NCBI GenBank assembly: GCA_021789695.1
Contig: JAJYJH010000022.1
Location: 1-32,367 of the forward strand
Source of the DNA: a bacterium
GTDB lineage: Bacteria; Elusimicrobiota; Elusimicrobia; Elusimicrobiales; UBA9959
Direction of reading: 5' to 3'
Length of the DNA: 32,367 bases
A program made the position numbers and the translations under genes. The notes under the pieces were generated by a model. That model searched no databases and was not told the origin of the DNA. It saw nothing but the letters and a program-made list of their open reading frames with translations. This document shows positions 1 to 9,690 of this stretch, piece after piece. Within the stretch, counting starts at the first letter, position 1. Each line of letters opens with the position of its first letter.

Positions 1-46
1 AAGAGAACCCGGTAGCGAAGACGCCTTGAACGGAGGGATGACGTAG
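1..46 (+). CDS. possible 3' end of an upstream gene (partial)
   Basis: One frame is open from base 2 and ends at the TAG at 44-46, giving the short tail REPGSEDALNGGMT. It could be the end of a gene that starts before the window, but 14 codons are too few to show coding. No family is recognised. Confidence 0.2.
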   Translation, partial: REPGSEDALNGGMT

Positions 47-190
47 AGGATTTTTAAACAAAAAGAACCACACAACTGTGGGAGGGAGCCTTTTTTTTCT
101 TGAAAAAGGACCTTTAATGAGCGACACCCCCTTGACGGGGTGGTCTGCTAGACTATTGGCGGGAGTTATCTTTCGGGGGGGGGGTGGCTT
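47..190. other. intergenic leader of radC with a poly-G tract
   Basis: A weak 5-bp hairpin (68-72 with 77-81) is followed 9 bases later by eight T residues (91-98). This may terminate the upstream unit, but the spacing is poor. A TTGACG at 132-137 resembles a -35 box, with only a poor -10 (TATTGG at 154-159). Ten consecutive G residues (175-184) lie six bases before the radC ATG, where the ribosome binding site should be. Confidence 0.3.
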
Positions 191-865
191 ATGAGAGGGG
201 CGGGTACCATACAGGACATGCCGCGGGTGGAGCGCCCGCGCGAGAAGCTGATGCGCTACGGCCCTGACAAGCTGGCCGACGAGGAACTACTGGCCGTAAT
301 ACTGCGCACCGGGGCCAGGGGCAGGAACGTGCTGGACCTGGCGGGGGACCTTCTGAGCAGGTTCGGAAGGGCGGAGATAGCCAAGGCCGGCTTTGCGGAG
401 CTGAAAGGCGCGCCAGGGCTGGGGCCGGCCAGAGCCTGCGAAATAGCCGCCGTCTTCGAGCTGGGGCGCCGTTACCTGAACGGCAAGAGGCTCGGCATCT
501 TCCTTAAGCCGCGCGACATCTGGGAGGAACTGCGCGATATCCGGGAGCAGAAGAAGGAGCATTTCGTCGTGTTTTTCCTGGACACACGCAACCAGGAGAT
601 AAAGCGAGACATAGTCTCCATAGGGACTCTGAACTACAACCTGGTGCATCCGAGGGAGGTCTTCGAGCCGGCGGTCAAGAACCTGGCGGCCAGCGTCATT
701 GTGGCTCACAACCATCCGTCCGGCTGCCTAGAGCCTTCGGACGAGGACCTGAGCCTCACCAAGCGTCTGGTCCAGGCCGGAAAGCTGCTCGGAATAGAAC
801 TGCTGGACCACGTGATAGTGACGCGGGAGGGCTTTATGAGCTTCAAGCAGAAAGGGCTGCTGTAA
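191..865 (+). CDS. radC: RadC/MPN-domain protein (JAMM metalloprotease fold)
   Basis: This 224-residue protein has the full RadC layout and normal length. The N-terminal region has the RPREKLMRYG and ELLAVILRTG signatures. A helix-hairpin-helix (GAPGLGPARACEIAA) sits at about residues 73-87. The C-terminal MPN/JAMM domain carries the zinc motif HNHPSG, with His173, His175 and Asp186 in the expected H-x-H-x10-D spacing. RadC is widely annotated as a DNA repair protein, but its biochemical role is unresolved and the original repair link has been disputed. The ATG at 191 gives the conserved N-terminus and follows a run of ten G residues that may act as the ribosome binding site. It is a single-gene unit upstream of tex. 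Confidence 0.95.
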   Translation: MRGAGTIQDMPRVERPREKLMRYGPDKLADEELLAVILRTGARGRNVLDLAGDLLSRFGRAEIAKAGFAELKGAPGLGPARACEIAAVFELGRRYLNGKRLGIFLKPRDIWEELRDIREQKKEHFVVFFLDTRNQEIKRDIVSIGTLNYNLVHPREVFEPAVKNLAASVIVAHNHPSGCLEPSDEDLSLTKRLVQAGKLLGIELLDHVIVTREGFMSFKQKGLL

Positions 866-974
866 TAAAAGGAAGCCCGGCCGCCCTGGTACTTTAGCGC
901 CACGACGGACGGTTGGCCCGGCGGGGCGGGTATTTTATATCCTGTTACAAAGAATTTGACTCCGGAGGACGTGA

Positions 975-3278
<2,304 letters not shown>

Positions 3279-3294
3279 GCGGCCCGGGCCCGGG

Positions 3295-3326
3295 AAAAAG
3301 CCGGCGCGGCAAGGCGCCGGCTTTAT
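3295..3326 (+). terminator. rho-independent terminator after tex
   Basis: A perfect 8-bp stem (GCCGGCGC at 3300-3307 with GCGCCGGC at 3314-3321) encloses a 6-base loop. A5 precedes it and TTTATT follows, so it could work on both strands. Confidence 0.8.
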
Positions 3327-3361
3327 TAACAGTTGATTTCCCATTTAAGTGAATAAAGACC

Positions 3362-3391
3362 AAAGGGCCTATACGCAGGTGGGCCTTTTTT
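3362..3391 (+). terminator. second terminator-like hairpin after tex
   Basis: AAAGGGCC (3362-3369) can pair with GGCCTTTT (about 3382-3389), one pair being G-T, around a 12-base loop. The 3' arm runs into six T residues. It appears to back up the first hairpin and insulate the exported-protein cluster. Confidence 0.5.
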
Positions 3392-3470
3392 GTGGCCCGG
3401 CTTTCCCTTGTCGGCACTTCCAAAAACTTCGCGCGCGGCTTAAACTATAACCAGCAAGGGAAAAAACTTT

Positions 3471-4742
3471 ATGAAAAAGTTCATGCTCACCTTCATAGCG
3501 GCAGCGGGGCTGGTTTCGGCGGCGGCCGCCGGGGACTTTGATCTGCAGGCAATAAAAGCCTCCGACCTGCAGGCCTCCGGCAGCGGCCTGCAAGCCGCGC
3601 CGGTCCCGGTGCAGCCCCGGCTGCTGGACATGGCCAGGTCTCCCAATATGCCAGCCCCGGTGCTGGACATGACCGTGAAGCTCCCTTTCAGGGCTCTCAG
3701 CGAGCGAGTGGCCAGCCTGCCGCAGGTGAAGATGCGGGCCATAGACCCTTCCGCCCCGATACTCTTCCGCCAGGGCGACCACATAGCTTTCAGCAACGTC
3801 AGCGTTAACTACAACGGCATGATCGTCGACCCGACCATCCTGATAAAGCCATTCTTCGAGGGCAGGAACAGGCTGGCCATAAAGGTTATGAAGGTGGAGG
3901 CTGACATAGAGATGGGCCCTCGGGCCCCTTTCGCCCAGCCGTTGGATAAGGACGCCTTGATGCAGATGGTGATGGGCAACCTCACCAAGGGCATGCTGCA
4001 GTCCATGGACGAGGCTTTCGCAAAGAACAGGGTGCAACTGCGGGCCAGCGACGTTCTCTCCTTTATCTACGACCGCAAGAGCTGGACCCTCCACGCGGCG
4101 GTCAATCCCGGCTTCGTGGCGCCGCTGCTGCCGGGCCTGATAACCGACGTCTCACTCTCCAACTTCACCTTCGACGACCAGGGTTTTGCCCTCAGCGTGC
4201 AGACCGGATCCGCCGAGTCCGTCGCCAAGGTGCCCGGGTGCAACCTGGCCGTCTCGGACGGCCTGCTGGACAACTTCGTAGGCCAGTTCGCTAAGAACAC
4301 CGACTTCCAACTGCACCCCGCCGGCCACGAGGGAGGCTTAAAGTTCAGCGCCGACGGCAGCGTGGAACTGGCCGGCAGGATTTACGCCCGCAGCGTCTTC
4401 CTGAAGCCCAACGTCTATTTCCGGGCCCGCATGATCCCCCAGCTGGTCGGCCCCAACACTCTGAAGGTGCGCGTGGAGCGCGTGGACGTGGACCAGGCCT
4501 ATGGCATAGGCGTGCCCGGTTTCATCAATAACTGGATACAGGGCAAGGTGGTCAGTTCCGTGATAGCCACCCTCACTACCAACCCGGCGCTGGCCAAAGT
4601 GATGACGGCCCGCAAGCTGGACGACCACACCGTGCAGATAACGCTGAAAAACAGCGCCTTCCTGCCCTCTTTCGCCAACGGCGCCGTCATAGACAACCTG
4701 AAGATAGGCAACGGCCTGATGTACCTGGGCTTCAAGCTCTGA
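3471..4742 (+). CDS. exported protein of unknown function, two-domain paralogue
   Basis: I do not recognise a named family. The 423-residue product begins with a signal peptide (MKKFMLTFIAAAGLVSAAAA, cleavage after about residue 20), so it is probably periplasmic or outer-membrane associated. Residues ~55-230 align along their length with the protein encoded just downstream: shared patterns include LPFRAL/VPFKLI, KPFFEGRNRLAIKV/KPYLEGRDRLAVRI and YDRKSWTLHA/YDKAAWTLHG. Residues ~235-423 form a second beta-rich region (GRIYARSVFLKPNVYFRARM) absent from the paralogue. Alternating beta strands and long amphipathic helices might suit a lipid-binding TULIP-type fold, which is only a guess. A possible -10 (TATAAC, 3446-3451) and AAGGG (3456-3460) precede the ATG. 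The next gene starts 22 bases later. Confidence 0.8.
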   Translation: MKKFMLTFIAAAGLVSAAAAGDFDLQAIKASDLQASGSGLQAAPVPVQPRLLDMARSPNMPAPVLDMTVKLPFRALSERVASLPQVKMRAIDPSAPILFRQGDHIAFSNVSVNYNGMIVDPTILIKPFFEGRNRLAIKVMKVEADIEMGPRAPFAQPLDKDALMQMVMGNLTKGMLQSMDEAFAKNRVQLRASDVLSFIYDRKSWTLHAAVNPGFVAPLLPGLITDVSLSNFTFDDQGFALSVQTGSAESVAKVPGCNLAVSDGLLDNFVGQFAKNTDFQLHPAGHEGGLKFSADGSVELAGRIYARSVFLKPNVYFRARMIPQLVGPNTLKVRVERVDVDQAYGIGVPGFINNWIQGKVVSSVIATLTTNPALAKVMTARKLDDHTVQITLKNSAFLPSFANGAVIDNLKIGNGLMYLGFKL

Positions 4743-4764
4743 CAGGGGATGACCGGGAGAACTT

Positions 4765-5505
4765 ATGAAGAACATGACCTTTAAAATAATAGCCCTGGCC
4801 GCGGTCCTCTCCTGCGGCACCGCTTACGCCTCCGATTTCGGCCTGGAAGGGCTTAGCGCTTCGGACATAGGCGCCCAGACTCAGGGCTTCAGGGCCCCGG
4901 CTCCCAAGCCGCCCGCGGACGACGGCGGCCTGATAGGGATGGATATCAACATCCGCGTGCCGTTCAAACTGATAAAGAACGCGGTGCTCAAGATGGCGGC
5001 CTCGGACAAGAGCCTGTCCGTGCTGGACGCCGCCGCGCCTGTAGCCGGCAAGGCCGGGGATTTCCTCAAAGTGGGCAATATACAGGTGAACGCCGGCGGC
5101 ATAATGGTGGCCCCGGTCCTCACGCTCAAACCCTACCTCGAAGGGCGCGACAGGCTGGCCGTCCGGATACAGCGCGTGCAGATACACGCCTCGATGCAGC
5201 CCGACGTGCGCTCCGCCGGCCTCCCGCAGCTCAGCCAGGAGGACGTGATGGCCCTGGTCATGGACACCGTGATAAAGAGCGTTTACTCGGCGTTGGACGC
5301 TCAGCTCAGAGCCAAGCGCCTGCCGCTCAGGGCTCAGGACGTGGTGACGCTGCGCTACGACAAGGCGGCTTGGACGCTGCACGGGACCGTTTCCTCGAAG
5401 ATAATGCACCGGTTCATTCCCGGCGGGCTGGTGGGCGATATGCACCTGACCGGCTTCTCCTTCACCGACACCGGTCTGGCGCTGAGGATACAGACTGCCG
5501 ATTAA
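4765..5505 (+). CDS. exported protein of unknown function, single-domain paralogue
   Basis: The 246-residue product has a signal peptide ending around TAYA (residues 1-22). The mature start (SDFGLEGLSASDIGAQ) resembles that of the upstream protein (GDFDLQAIKASDLQAS). The rest aligns with residues ~55-230 of that protein and then stops, so the pair reads as a tandem duplication in which one copy gained or lost a C-terminal domain. GGGAGAACTT precedes the ATG. No catalytic motif is visible. The spacing suggests co-transcription with both neighbours. Confidence 0.8.
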   Translation: MKNMTFKIIALAAVLSCGTAYASDFGLEGLSASDIGAQTQGFRAPAPKPPADDGGLIGMDINIRVPFKLIKNAVLKMAASDKSLSVLDAAAPVAGKAGDFLKVGNIQVNAGGIMVAPVLTLKPYLEGRDRLAVRIQRVQIHASMQPDVRSAGLPQLSQEDVMALVMDTVIKSVYSALDAQLRAKRLPLRAQDVVTLRYDKAAWTLHGTVSSKIMHRFIPGGLVGDMHLTGFSFTDTGLALRIQTAD

Positions 5506-5553
5506 GGTTTTTGCGGGGTTCCATTACGGCCCCGCGGTTTCAGGAGGGCATGA

Positions 5554-6501
5554 ATGAATAAGCTCGGTGTTTGCGCCGCGGCGGCGTTGCTGTTCTCCGC
5601 GGGCCTCGCGGGCGCGGAAGTGAACTTCGACGGAGGGCAGGCCGCGGCCGCCTCCCTGCTGGACGAACTGAAGGGGTTCAATCCGCCGCATCCCGGCCAG
5701 CCAGTGCACCCCGGCCCCGTAGGCCCGGTGCATCCAGTACATCCTCCGCAGCCGGGTCCTCAGCCCGGACCTTGGCACCCGTATCCCGTGCCGCCACCTC
5801 CGGGGCCCCACCCTTATCCAGGCCCGCAGCCAGGTCCCTGGTATCCTCATCCGGTGCCGCCTCAGCCCTATCCGGGCTGTCACAGCCCTTCCGTAGTGAT
5901 CAAGGACGGCGGTTCTATATACAGCGACGGCGATATGCTGGGTTCCGACGCGGTGGACTATCAGGCCAGCTGCACCGGCGAGGTGGCCTGGAAGGACAGC
6001 TACGGCTATCTGCACAAGGGCGCGGCGCAGCTGGGCGGCGACGTGAGCGATTACAAAATAGCCATGTACACCGGCAACGTGGCCTGGACCAATACCTATG
6101 GCGGCCTGTTTAAGGACGCCAGCCGCCTGGGGGACGGGCCGCAGAACTACCAGGTCCTGGACTACACCGGCGACGTGATCTGGACCGACGGTTACGGCTA
6201 TCTTTACAAAAATGACGTGCGTCTCGGGCAGTCCCCGCAGAGTTATAAGACCGCCTCTTTTACCGGCGACGTGGTCTGGGCGGACAACTACGGCGACCTC
6301 TATAAGAACGACGTCAAGCTCTTCTCCGGAGTTAAGGACTACCAGGTGGCCGGCCGCACCGGAGATGTGGCCTGGACGGATAGTTACGGCGATCTCTACA
6401 AGAACGGGCAGAAGGTGGCCAGCGACCAGTCCGGCTATTCCATGGACGAGTTCGGCAAGCTGGTCTGGACGGACGGCTCCGGCGACCAGCACGTGTCTTG
6501 A
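5554..6501 (+). CDS. exported repeat protein with Pro/His-rich linker
   Basis: This 315-residue protein has a signal peptide (to about residue 21, GLAGA), a short spacer, then a Pro/Gly/His-rich linker (~45-110) built of PGPQPGPW-like units. The C-terminal half holds about five and a half repeats of ~31 residues with the core YTGDVAWTDSYGDLYKNDV; the last is truncated. Regular aromatic/Gly positions suggest a beta-propeller or WG-like repeat surface, probably for binding rather than catalysis. AGGAGGG (5542-5548) favours the ATG at 5554; an ATG at 5550 is too close and hits a stop after three codons. It lies 48 bases after the paralogue pair and is followed by a strong terminator, so the three exported genes likely form one operon. 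Confidence 0.8.
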   Translation: MNKLGVCAAAALLFSAGLAGAEVNFDGGQAAAASLLDELKGFNPPHPGQPVHPGPVGPVHPVHPPQPGPQPGPWHPYPVPPPPGPHPYPGPQPGPWYPHPVPPQPYPGCHSPSVVIKDGGSIYSDGDMLGSDAVDYQASCTGEVAWKDSYGYLHKGAAQLGGDVSDYKIAMYTGNVAWTNTYGGLFKDASRLGDGPQNYQVLDYTGDVIWTDGYGYLYKNDVRLGQSPQSYKTASFTGDVVWADNYGDLYKNDVKLFSGVKDYQVAGRTGDVAWTDSYGDLYKNGQKVASDQSGYSMDEFGKLVWTDGSGDQHVS

Positions 6502-6516
6502 GCCGGCGGCGGAATT

Positions 6517-6551
6517 AAGAAAGCGCGGCCTGCGGGGGCCGCGTTTTCTTT
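6517..6551 (+). terminator. rho-independent terminator
   Basis: A 7-bp GC stem (CGCGGCC 6524-6530 with GGCCGCG 6537-6543) has a 6-base loop. AAGAAAG precedes it and TTTTCTTT follows, so the stem can extend through A-T pairs. It closes the exported-protein operon. Confidence 0.85.
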
Positions 6552-6592
6552 GTGCGCCCTGGTCACGGCCTCCGGCCGCGGCGGTGTAGGCG

Positions 6593-6810
6593 ATGGCGGA
6601 AAGGCTGGCAGGCGAGATGAAGGCGGGCTCCCGCGACAAGGCCGCGTTCTGGATAGACCTCGAGATGGAGAAGGGCGAGCCTAAGCATAAGGCCTCCGTC
6701 GAGTTCTACGCGCTGCACGGCGAAGACGGCAAGTACCTCGGCTGCTGGAGTTCACTCAGGGCGTGCAGGCCATAAGGGAACCGCAGGGGCAGAAGCGGCT
6801 GATGGACTGA
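6593..6810 (+). pseudogene. remnant of a DUF438/PAS-type protein, frameshifted
   Basis: The frame from 6593 reads MAERLAGEMKAGSRDKAAFW followed by a YALHGEDGKYLGC segment, as in the C-terminal PAS-like part of DUF438 proteins. It then runs into a premature stop at 6773-6775. Shifting frame at about 6745 restores the family ending LEFTQGVQAIREPQGQKRLM up to the TGA at 6808, so a single-base loss explains the break. There is no ribosome binding site, and an in-frame TAG lies just upstream (6587-6589). Only about 70 residues of a protein normally several hundred long remain, directly after a terminator. I infer a decayed 3' fragment; a sequencing error could explain the frameshift but not the missing N-terminus. 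Confidence 0.65.
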
Positions 6811-6822
6811 GGCCCTGCGCGC

Positions 6823-7467
6823 TTACGAAGGGTTGTTATACAAGCCCGGCCAGATGGGGGCCAGAGAGCGTACGAAGGAGTCAGTTATGCCCGACATCGC
6901 GGATTGCACGTCTATGCCCTCGTAGGACATGGAGGCAGACCACAGCACGGTTCCGGTCTTGACGTCCACCATGCGCGACAGCATCGAAACATTGGCCGTG
7001 GTGCTGAGCAGCTGGGAGTTGGGGATGCCCATCACCGAGCCTTCGGAGTAGACGGAGCCGCCGCCCACCTGCGTCACGGTGGTCGGCTGGAATATCGATT
7101 TGCCGCCGGCCTGGGTGACCAGGTACGAGGTCTGCGGCGTGCTTTCTGACACGGTCCCGACGAAAAGCGCGTCCACGCCTAGCAGCTTGCCAAGTTTTTG
7201 CGCGGTGGCCGGGTCGAAGGAGCCCGAATTGGAGAGAGACTGTTCCCTCATCACGTCGGCCAGGCGCTGGCGCTCTACGACGTCGGCGCCGCGGGCCACC
7301 AGGCTCTGCGTCATCAGATCGGCGGCCAGGTCGCCCTGCGGACCATTAAACGAAAGCACGGCGACGCGCTTTATGGCCGCGAAGTCCGCGCGCGGGTTCA
7401 CCGCCACGTTCGGCGTGACGCAGGCGGAAAGAAGCAGCAGGGCCGGTATCAGGGATAGCTTTTTCAT
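6823..7467 (-). CDS. CsgG-like lipoprotein
   Basis: The 214-residue product starts with a lipoprotein signal (MKKLSLIPALLLLSACVTP); LSAC is a good lipobox, so the mature protein would be lipid-anchored at Cys16. The body has the CsgG/HfaB-type opening: IKRVAVLSFNG, then LMTQSLVARGADVVERQRL, then LGKLLGVDALFVGTVSE. CsgG forms an outer-membrane secretion channel in curli systems; shorter relatives are common lipoproteins of unknown role. No curli subunit genes are present, so a secretion role is not supported. The start codon overlaps the stop of the TPR gene upstream (ATGA, 7464-7467), which indicates translational coupling. Confidence 0.8.
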   Translation of the reverse strand: MKKLSLIPALLLLSACVTPNVAVNPRADFAAIKRVAVLSFNGPQGDLAADLMTQSLVARGADVVERQRLADVMREQSLSNSGSFDPATAQKLGKLLGVDALFVGTVSESTPQTSYLVTQAGGKSIFQPTTVTQVGGGSVYSEGSVMGIPNSQLLSTTANVSMLSRMVDVKTGTVLWSASMSYEGIDVQSAMSGITDSFVRSLAPIWPGLYNNPS

Positions 7468-7877
7468 TGTTTCAGGTTGTTGAGGTGCTTGATGGCGGTC
7501 TCGCGCATATGATCGTTCGGCGCGTTGTCCAGGCAGGCCTTCCAGGCGGCCACGGCCTGCGGCTTGAGACCTTTTTTCTCATAGATCAGGCCGAGCATAT
7601 AGTGGATTATGGGTTCCTTAGGTTCCAGCCTGGCCGCGCTCTCGAAGGCTTTTTGCGCGTCGTCTATCCTGTGCAGGCGAGTATAAACGAACCCCAGTTT
7701 CTCGTAAAGCTCCCCGTTGCCTGGCTGGAGAACCAGCGCCTGCTCCAAGTCTAGCGCGGTCTTGGCCAGTTCCGCCGGGGTCTGAGACTTTATTTCGGCG
7801 GCAGAAGGGATTTTATTTGCCTGGGCCATGGCCGGCAGCGAGCAGCACAGCAGGACCGCAGATAAAAAGTATTTCAT
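7464..7877 (-). CDS. exported TPR-repeat protein
   Basis: This 137-residue protein has a signal peptide (to about residue 19, LPAMA) and roughly two to three tetratricopeptide repeats (ELYEKLGFVYTRLHRIDDAQ and IIHYMLGLIYEKKGLKPQAV). TPR repeats mediate protein-protein contacts, so a periplasmic adaptor role is likely. A GGAGGT (minus strand, just upstream) supports the ATG at 7877. It is the first gene of a two-gene operon with the CsgG-like lipoprotein and diverges from the glyoxalase gene. Confidence 0.85.
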   Translation of the reverse strand: MKYFLSAVLLCCSLPAMAQANKIPSAAEIKSQTPAELAKTALDLEQALVLQPGNGELYEKLGFVYTRLHRIDDAQKAFESAARLEPKEPIIHYMLGLIYEKKGLKPQAVAAWKACLDNAPNDHMRETAIKHLNNLKQ

Positions 7878-7947
7878 AATGACCTCCGCATCACAAGAGC
7901 ATATAAAATACTGTGGCTTTTGGGTAGTCTGTACCGGCCCCTGGATT

Positions 7948-7956
7948 TGATAAGAT
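7948..7956 (+). promoter_or_regulatory. extended -10 promoter candidate for the glyoxalase gene
   Basis: TGATAAGAT fits the TGn-TATAAT extended -10 pattern (TAAGAT, 4 of 6). It lies 33 bases before the ATG at 7990. No -35 box is visible. Confidence 0.4.
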
Positions 7957-7989
7957 TTATTCCGGGCTCACCGCGCCCCAGGAGGAACC

Positions 7990-8361
7990 ATGAAATTCAC
8001 TTTCTCTCACAATAACCTGAACGTGCTGGACCTGGAGAAGAGCCTGAAGTTCTACAAAGAGGCGCTGGGCCTCTCCGAGGCCCGCCGCAAGGAGGGGCCT
8101 GACGGCAGCTTCGTGCTGGTCTTCCTAGGCGACGGCACGACCCCGCATCGCCTGGAACTCACTTGGTTGCGCGACAGGAAGAAGAAGTACGACCTGGGAG
8201 ACAACGAGATACACCTGGCCTTCAACGCGGACGACTACGCCGCTGCCCGCGAGCTGCACCGCAAGATGGGCTGTATCTGCTACGAGAACGACGCCATGGG
8301 GATATATTTCATAGAGGACCCGGACGGCTACTGGCTGGAGATACTGCCGGAGAAAAGATGA
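7990..8361 (+). CDS. gloA: glyoxalase I family (VOC) lyase
   Basis: The 123-residue protein has the two beta-alpha-beta-beta-beta modules of the VOC superfamily and the length of lactoylglutathione lyase. Candidate metal ligands sit in the N-terminal His (FSHNNLNVLDLEKSLKFY), HRLELT, NEIHLAF and the C-terminal YWLEIL. The last segment (YFIEDPDGYWLEI) is typical of glyoxalase I, which converts the methylglyoxal-thiol hemithioacetal to an S-lactoyl thiol in the cytoplasm. Which thiol this organism uses is unknown. AGGAGG lies just before the ATG. The stop overlaps the start of the next small gene (ATGA). Confidence 0.85.
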   Translation: MKFTFSHNNLNVLDLEKSLKFYKEALGLSEARRKEGPDGSFVLVFLGDGTTPHRLELTWLRDRKKKYDLGDNEIHLAFNADDYAAARELHRKMGCICYENDAMGIYFIEDPDGYWLEILPEKR

Positions 8362-8501
8362 AACCGGACAGGCCGGGCCCGGCTGGCGCCAGACCGGAGA
8401 TAAGCGGCCGGAGCGCGGATTTTGTCCTGCTGGCTAGGCTGGGCGCCGTCTTAACAGCGCTGCTGAGCGCGGCGTACCTTTACTTCTTCGCCAGGCGCTG
8501 A
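8358..8501 (+). CDS. small single-span membrane protein
   Basis: This 47-codon frame starts within the glyoxalase stop (ATGA, 8358-8361) and ends 7 bases before dinB. It encodes a polar N-terminus (MKPDRPGPAGARPEISGRSA) and one hydrophobic segment (VLLARLGAVLTALLSAAYLY) capped by FFARR, as expected for one inner-membrane helix with a positive inside end. No family is recognised. The tight fit between two clear genes is the main evidence that it is real. Confidence 0.55.
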   Translation: MKPDRPGPAGARPEISGRSADFVLLARLGAVLTALLSAAYLYFFARR

Positions 8502-8508
8502 GGCTCTC

Positions 8509-9687
8509 ATGCAAGTCCCTGAACGGCGCATAGCGCACGTGGACATGGACGCATTCTTCGCGGCCGTGGAGCAGCGCGACGATCCGGCGCTAAAGGGGAA
8601 GCCGGTGATAGTGGGCGCCGACCCCAGGGGCGGCCGCGGCCGAGGGGTGGTTTCCACCTGCTCCTACGAAGCCCGCGGGTTCGGCGTGCGCTCGGCCATG
8701 CCTATCTCCGAGGCCTGGCGCCGCTGCCCGAAGGGCGTCTACCTGCGTCCCGATTTCCGCAAATATTCTGCCGTCTCGGAGCGGGTACAGGGTATCTTCG
8801 GGGAGTTTACGCCGGATATAGAGCGGGTCAGCATAGACGAGGCCTTCCTGGACATCACGCGCAGCGCGCACCTCTTCGGAGGTCCGCTGGAGACCTGCCG
8901 CCGCCTTAAGGAGCGGGTCAGGGAAGAAACGGCCCTCACCTGCTCTGTGGGGCTGGCCCCGACCAAGATGGCCGCCAAGATAGCCTCCGACCTGAAAAAG
9001 CCGGACGGCCTGGTGGAGGTCCGCGAGACTGGTCTGCGCTCTTTCCTGGCGCCGCTGGACATCTCGCGGCTGTGGGGCCTGGGGTCTAAGACGGCGGAGG
9101 TGCTGCGCGGCCGCGGCATAAACACCATAGGGGAGCTGGCTGCGGCCGAGGCGGAGTTGCTGCGCGGCCTGGGCGCCCGCGGCGTTGAACTGAAGCGGCT
9201 GGCGCTGGGGGAGGACCCCCGTGAGGTGACGCCCGAGTCCGAGGCCAAGTCCGTCAGCAACGAGATAACTTTCGAGCGCGACACTTCGGACGCACGCGAG
9301 ATACGGGAGTCACTGGTGGCCCTGGCCGACAAGGTCTCCTCCAGGCTTAGGGGGGACGGCTTCAAGGGGCGTACGGTTACGTTGAAGATAAGGCTGGAGG
9401 GCTTCGAAACTTATACCCGCGCCAGGACTCTGCCGTTCTCCACCAACTACACGGACGTGATCTCAAGGGAGATTTTGGCCCTGTGCGCAGCCTTCGACAG
9501 GAGGCGGAGAAAGGTCCGGCTGCTCGGGGTGAAGGTGTCCGGCCTGATTCCGGCGGGGGAGAGGGAGAGCCTCTTCGAGGATGAGGAGGACGCCAGGCGG
9601 GAAAAGGCGCACCGGGCCATAGAGGAGATCAGGGAGAAGTTCGGCCGCTCGGCCATCTACCGGGCCGGCGGAAAGAAGGATATCTGA
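8509..9687 (+). CDS. dinB: DNA polymerase IV (Y family)
   Basis: The 392-residue product has the Y-family palm motifs HVDMDAFFAAVE (Asp12) and SIDEAFLD (near residues 108-115), the finger signature CSYEARGFGVRSAMP, a helix-hairpin-helix thumb region (ISRLWGLGSKTAEVLRGRG) and a little-finger domain with SVSNEITF. It would carry out error-prone translesion synthesis in the cytoplasm. The normal length and intact catalytic acidic residues argue for a working enzyme. The C-terminus lacks an obvious QLxLF-type clamp motif, though GERESLFEDEE might serve. It converges on the TetR gene, which ends only 3 bases away. Confidence 0.95.
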   Translation: MQVPERRIAHVDMDAFFAAVEQRDDPALKGKPVIVGADPRGGRGRGVVSTCSYEARGFGVRSAMPISEAWRRCPKGVYLRPDFRKYSAVSERVQGIFGEFTPDIERVSIDEAFLDITRSAHLFGGPLETCRRLKERVREETALTCSVGLAPTKMAAKIASDLKKPDGLVEVRETGLRSFLAPLDISRLWGLGSKTAEVLRGRGINTIGELAAAEAELLRGLGARGVELKRLALGEDPREVTPESEAKSVSNEITFERDTSDAREIRESLVALADKVSSRLRGDGFKGRTVTLKIRLEGFETYTRARTLPFSTNYTDVISREILALCAAFDRRRRKVRLLGVKVSGLIPAGERESLFEDEEDARREKAHRAIEEIREKFGRSAIYRAGGKKDI

Positions 9688-9690
9688 GGG

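Noticed and set aside
5689-5900. CRISPR or DNA-level tandem repeat in the Pro-rich linker
   Set aside because: The repetition is at the level of Pro/Gly codons within one gene; there are no uniform repeats and spacers.
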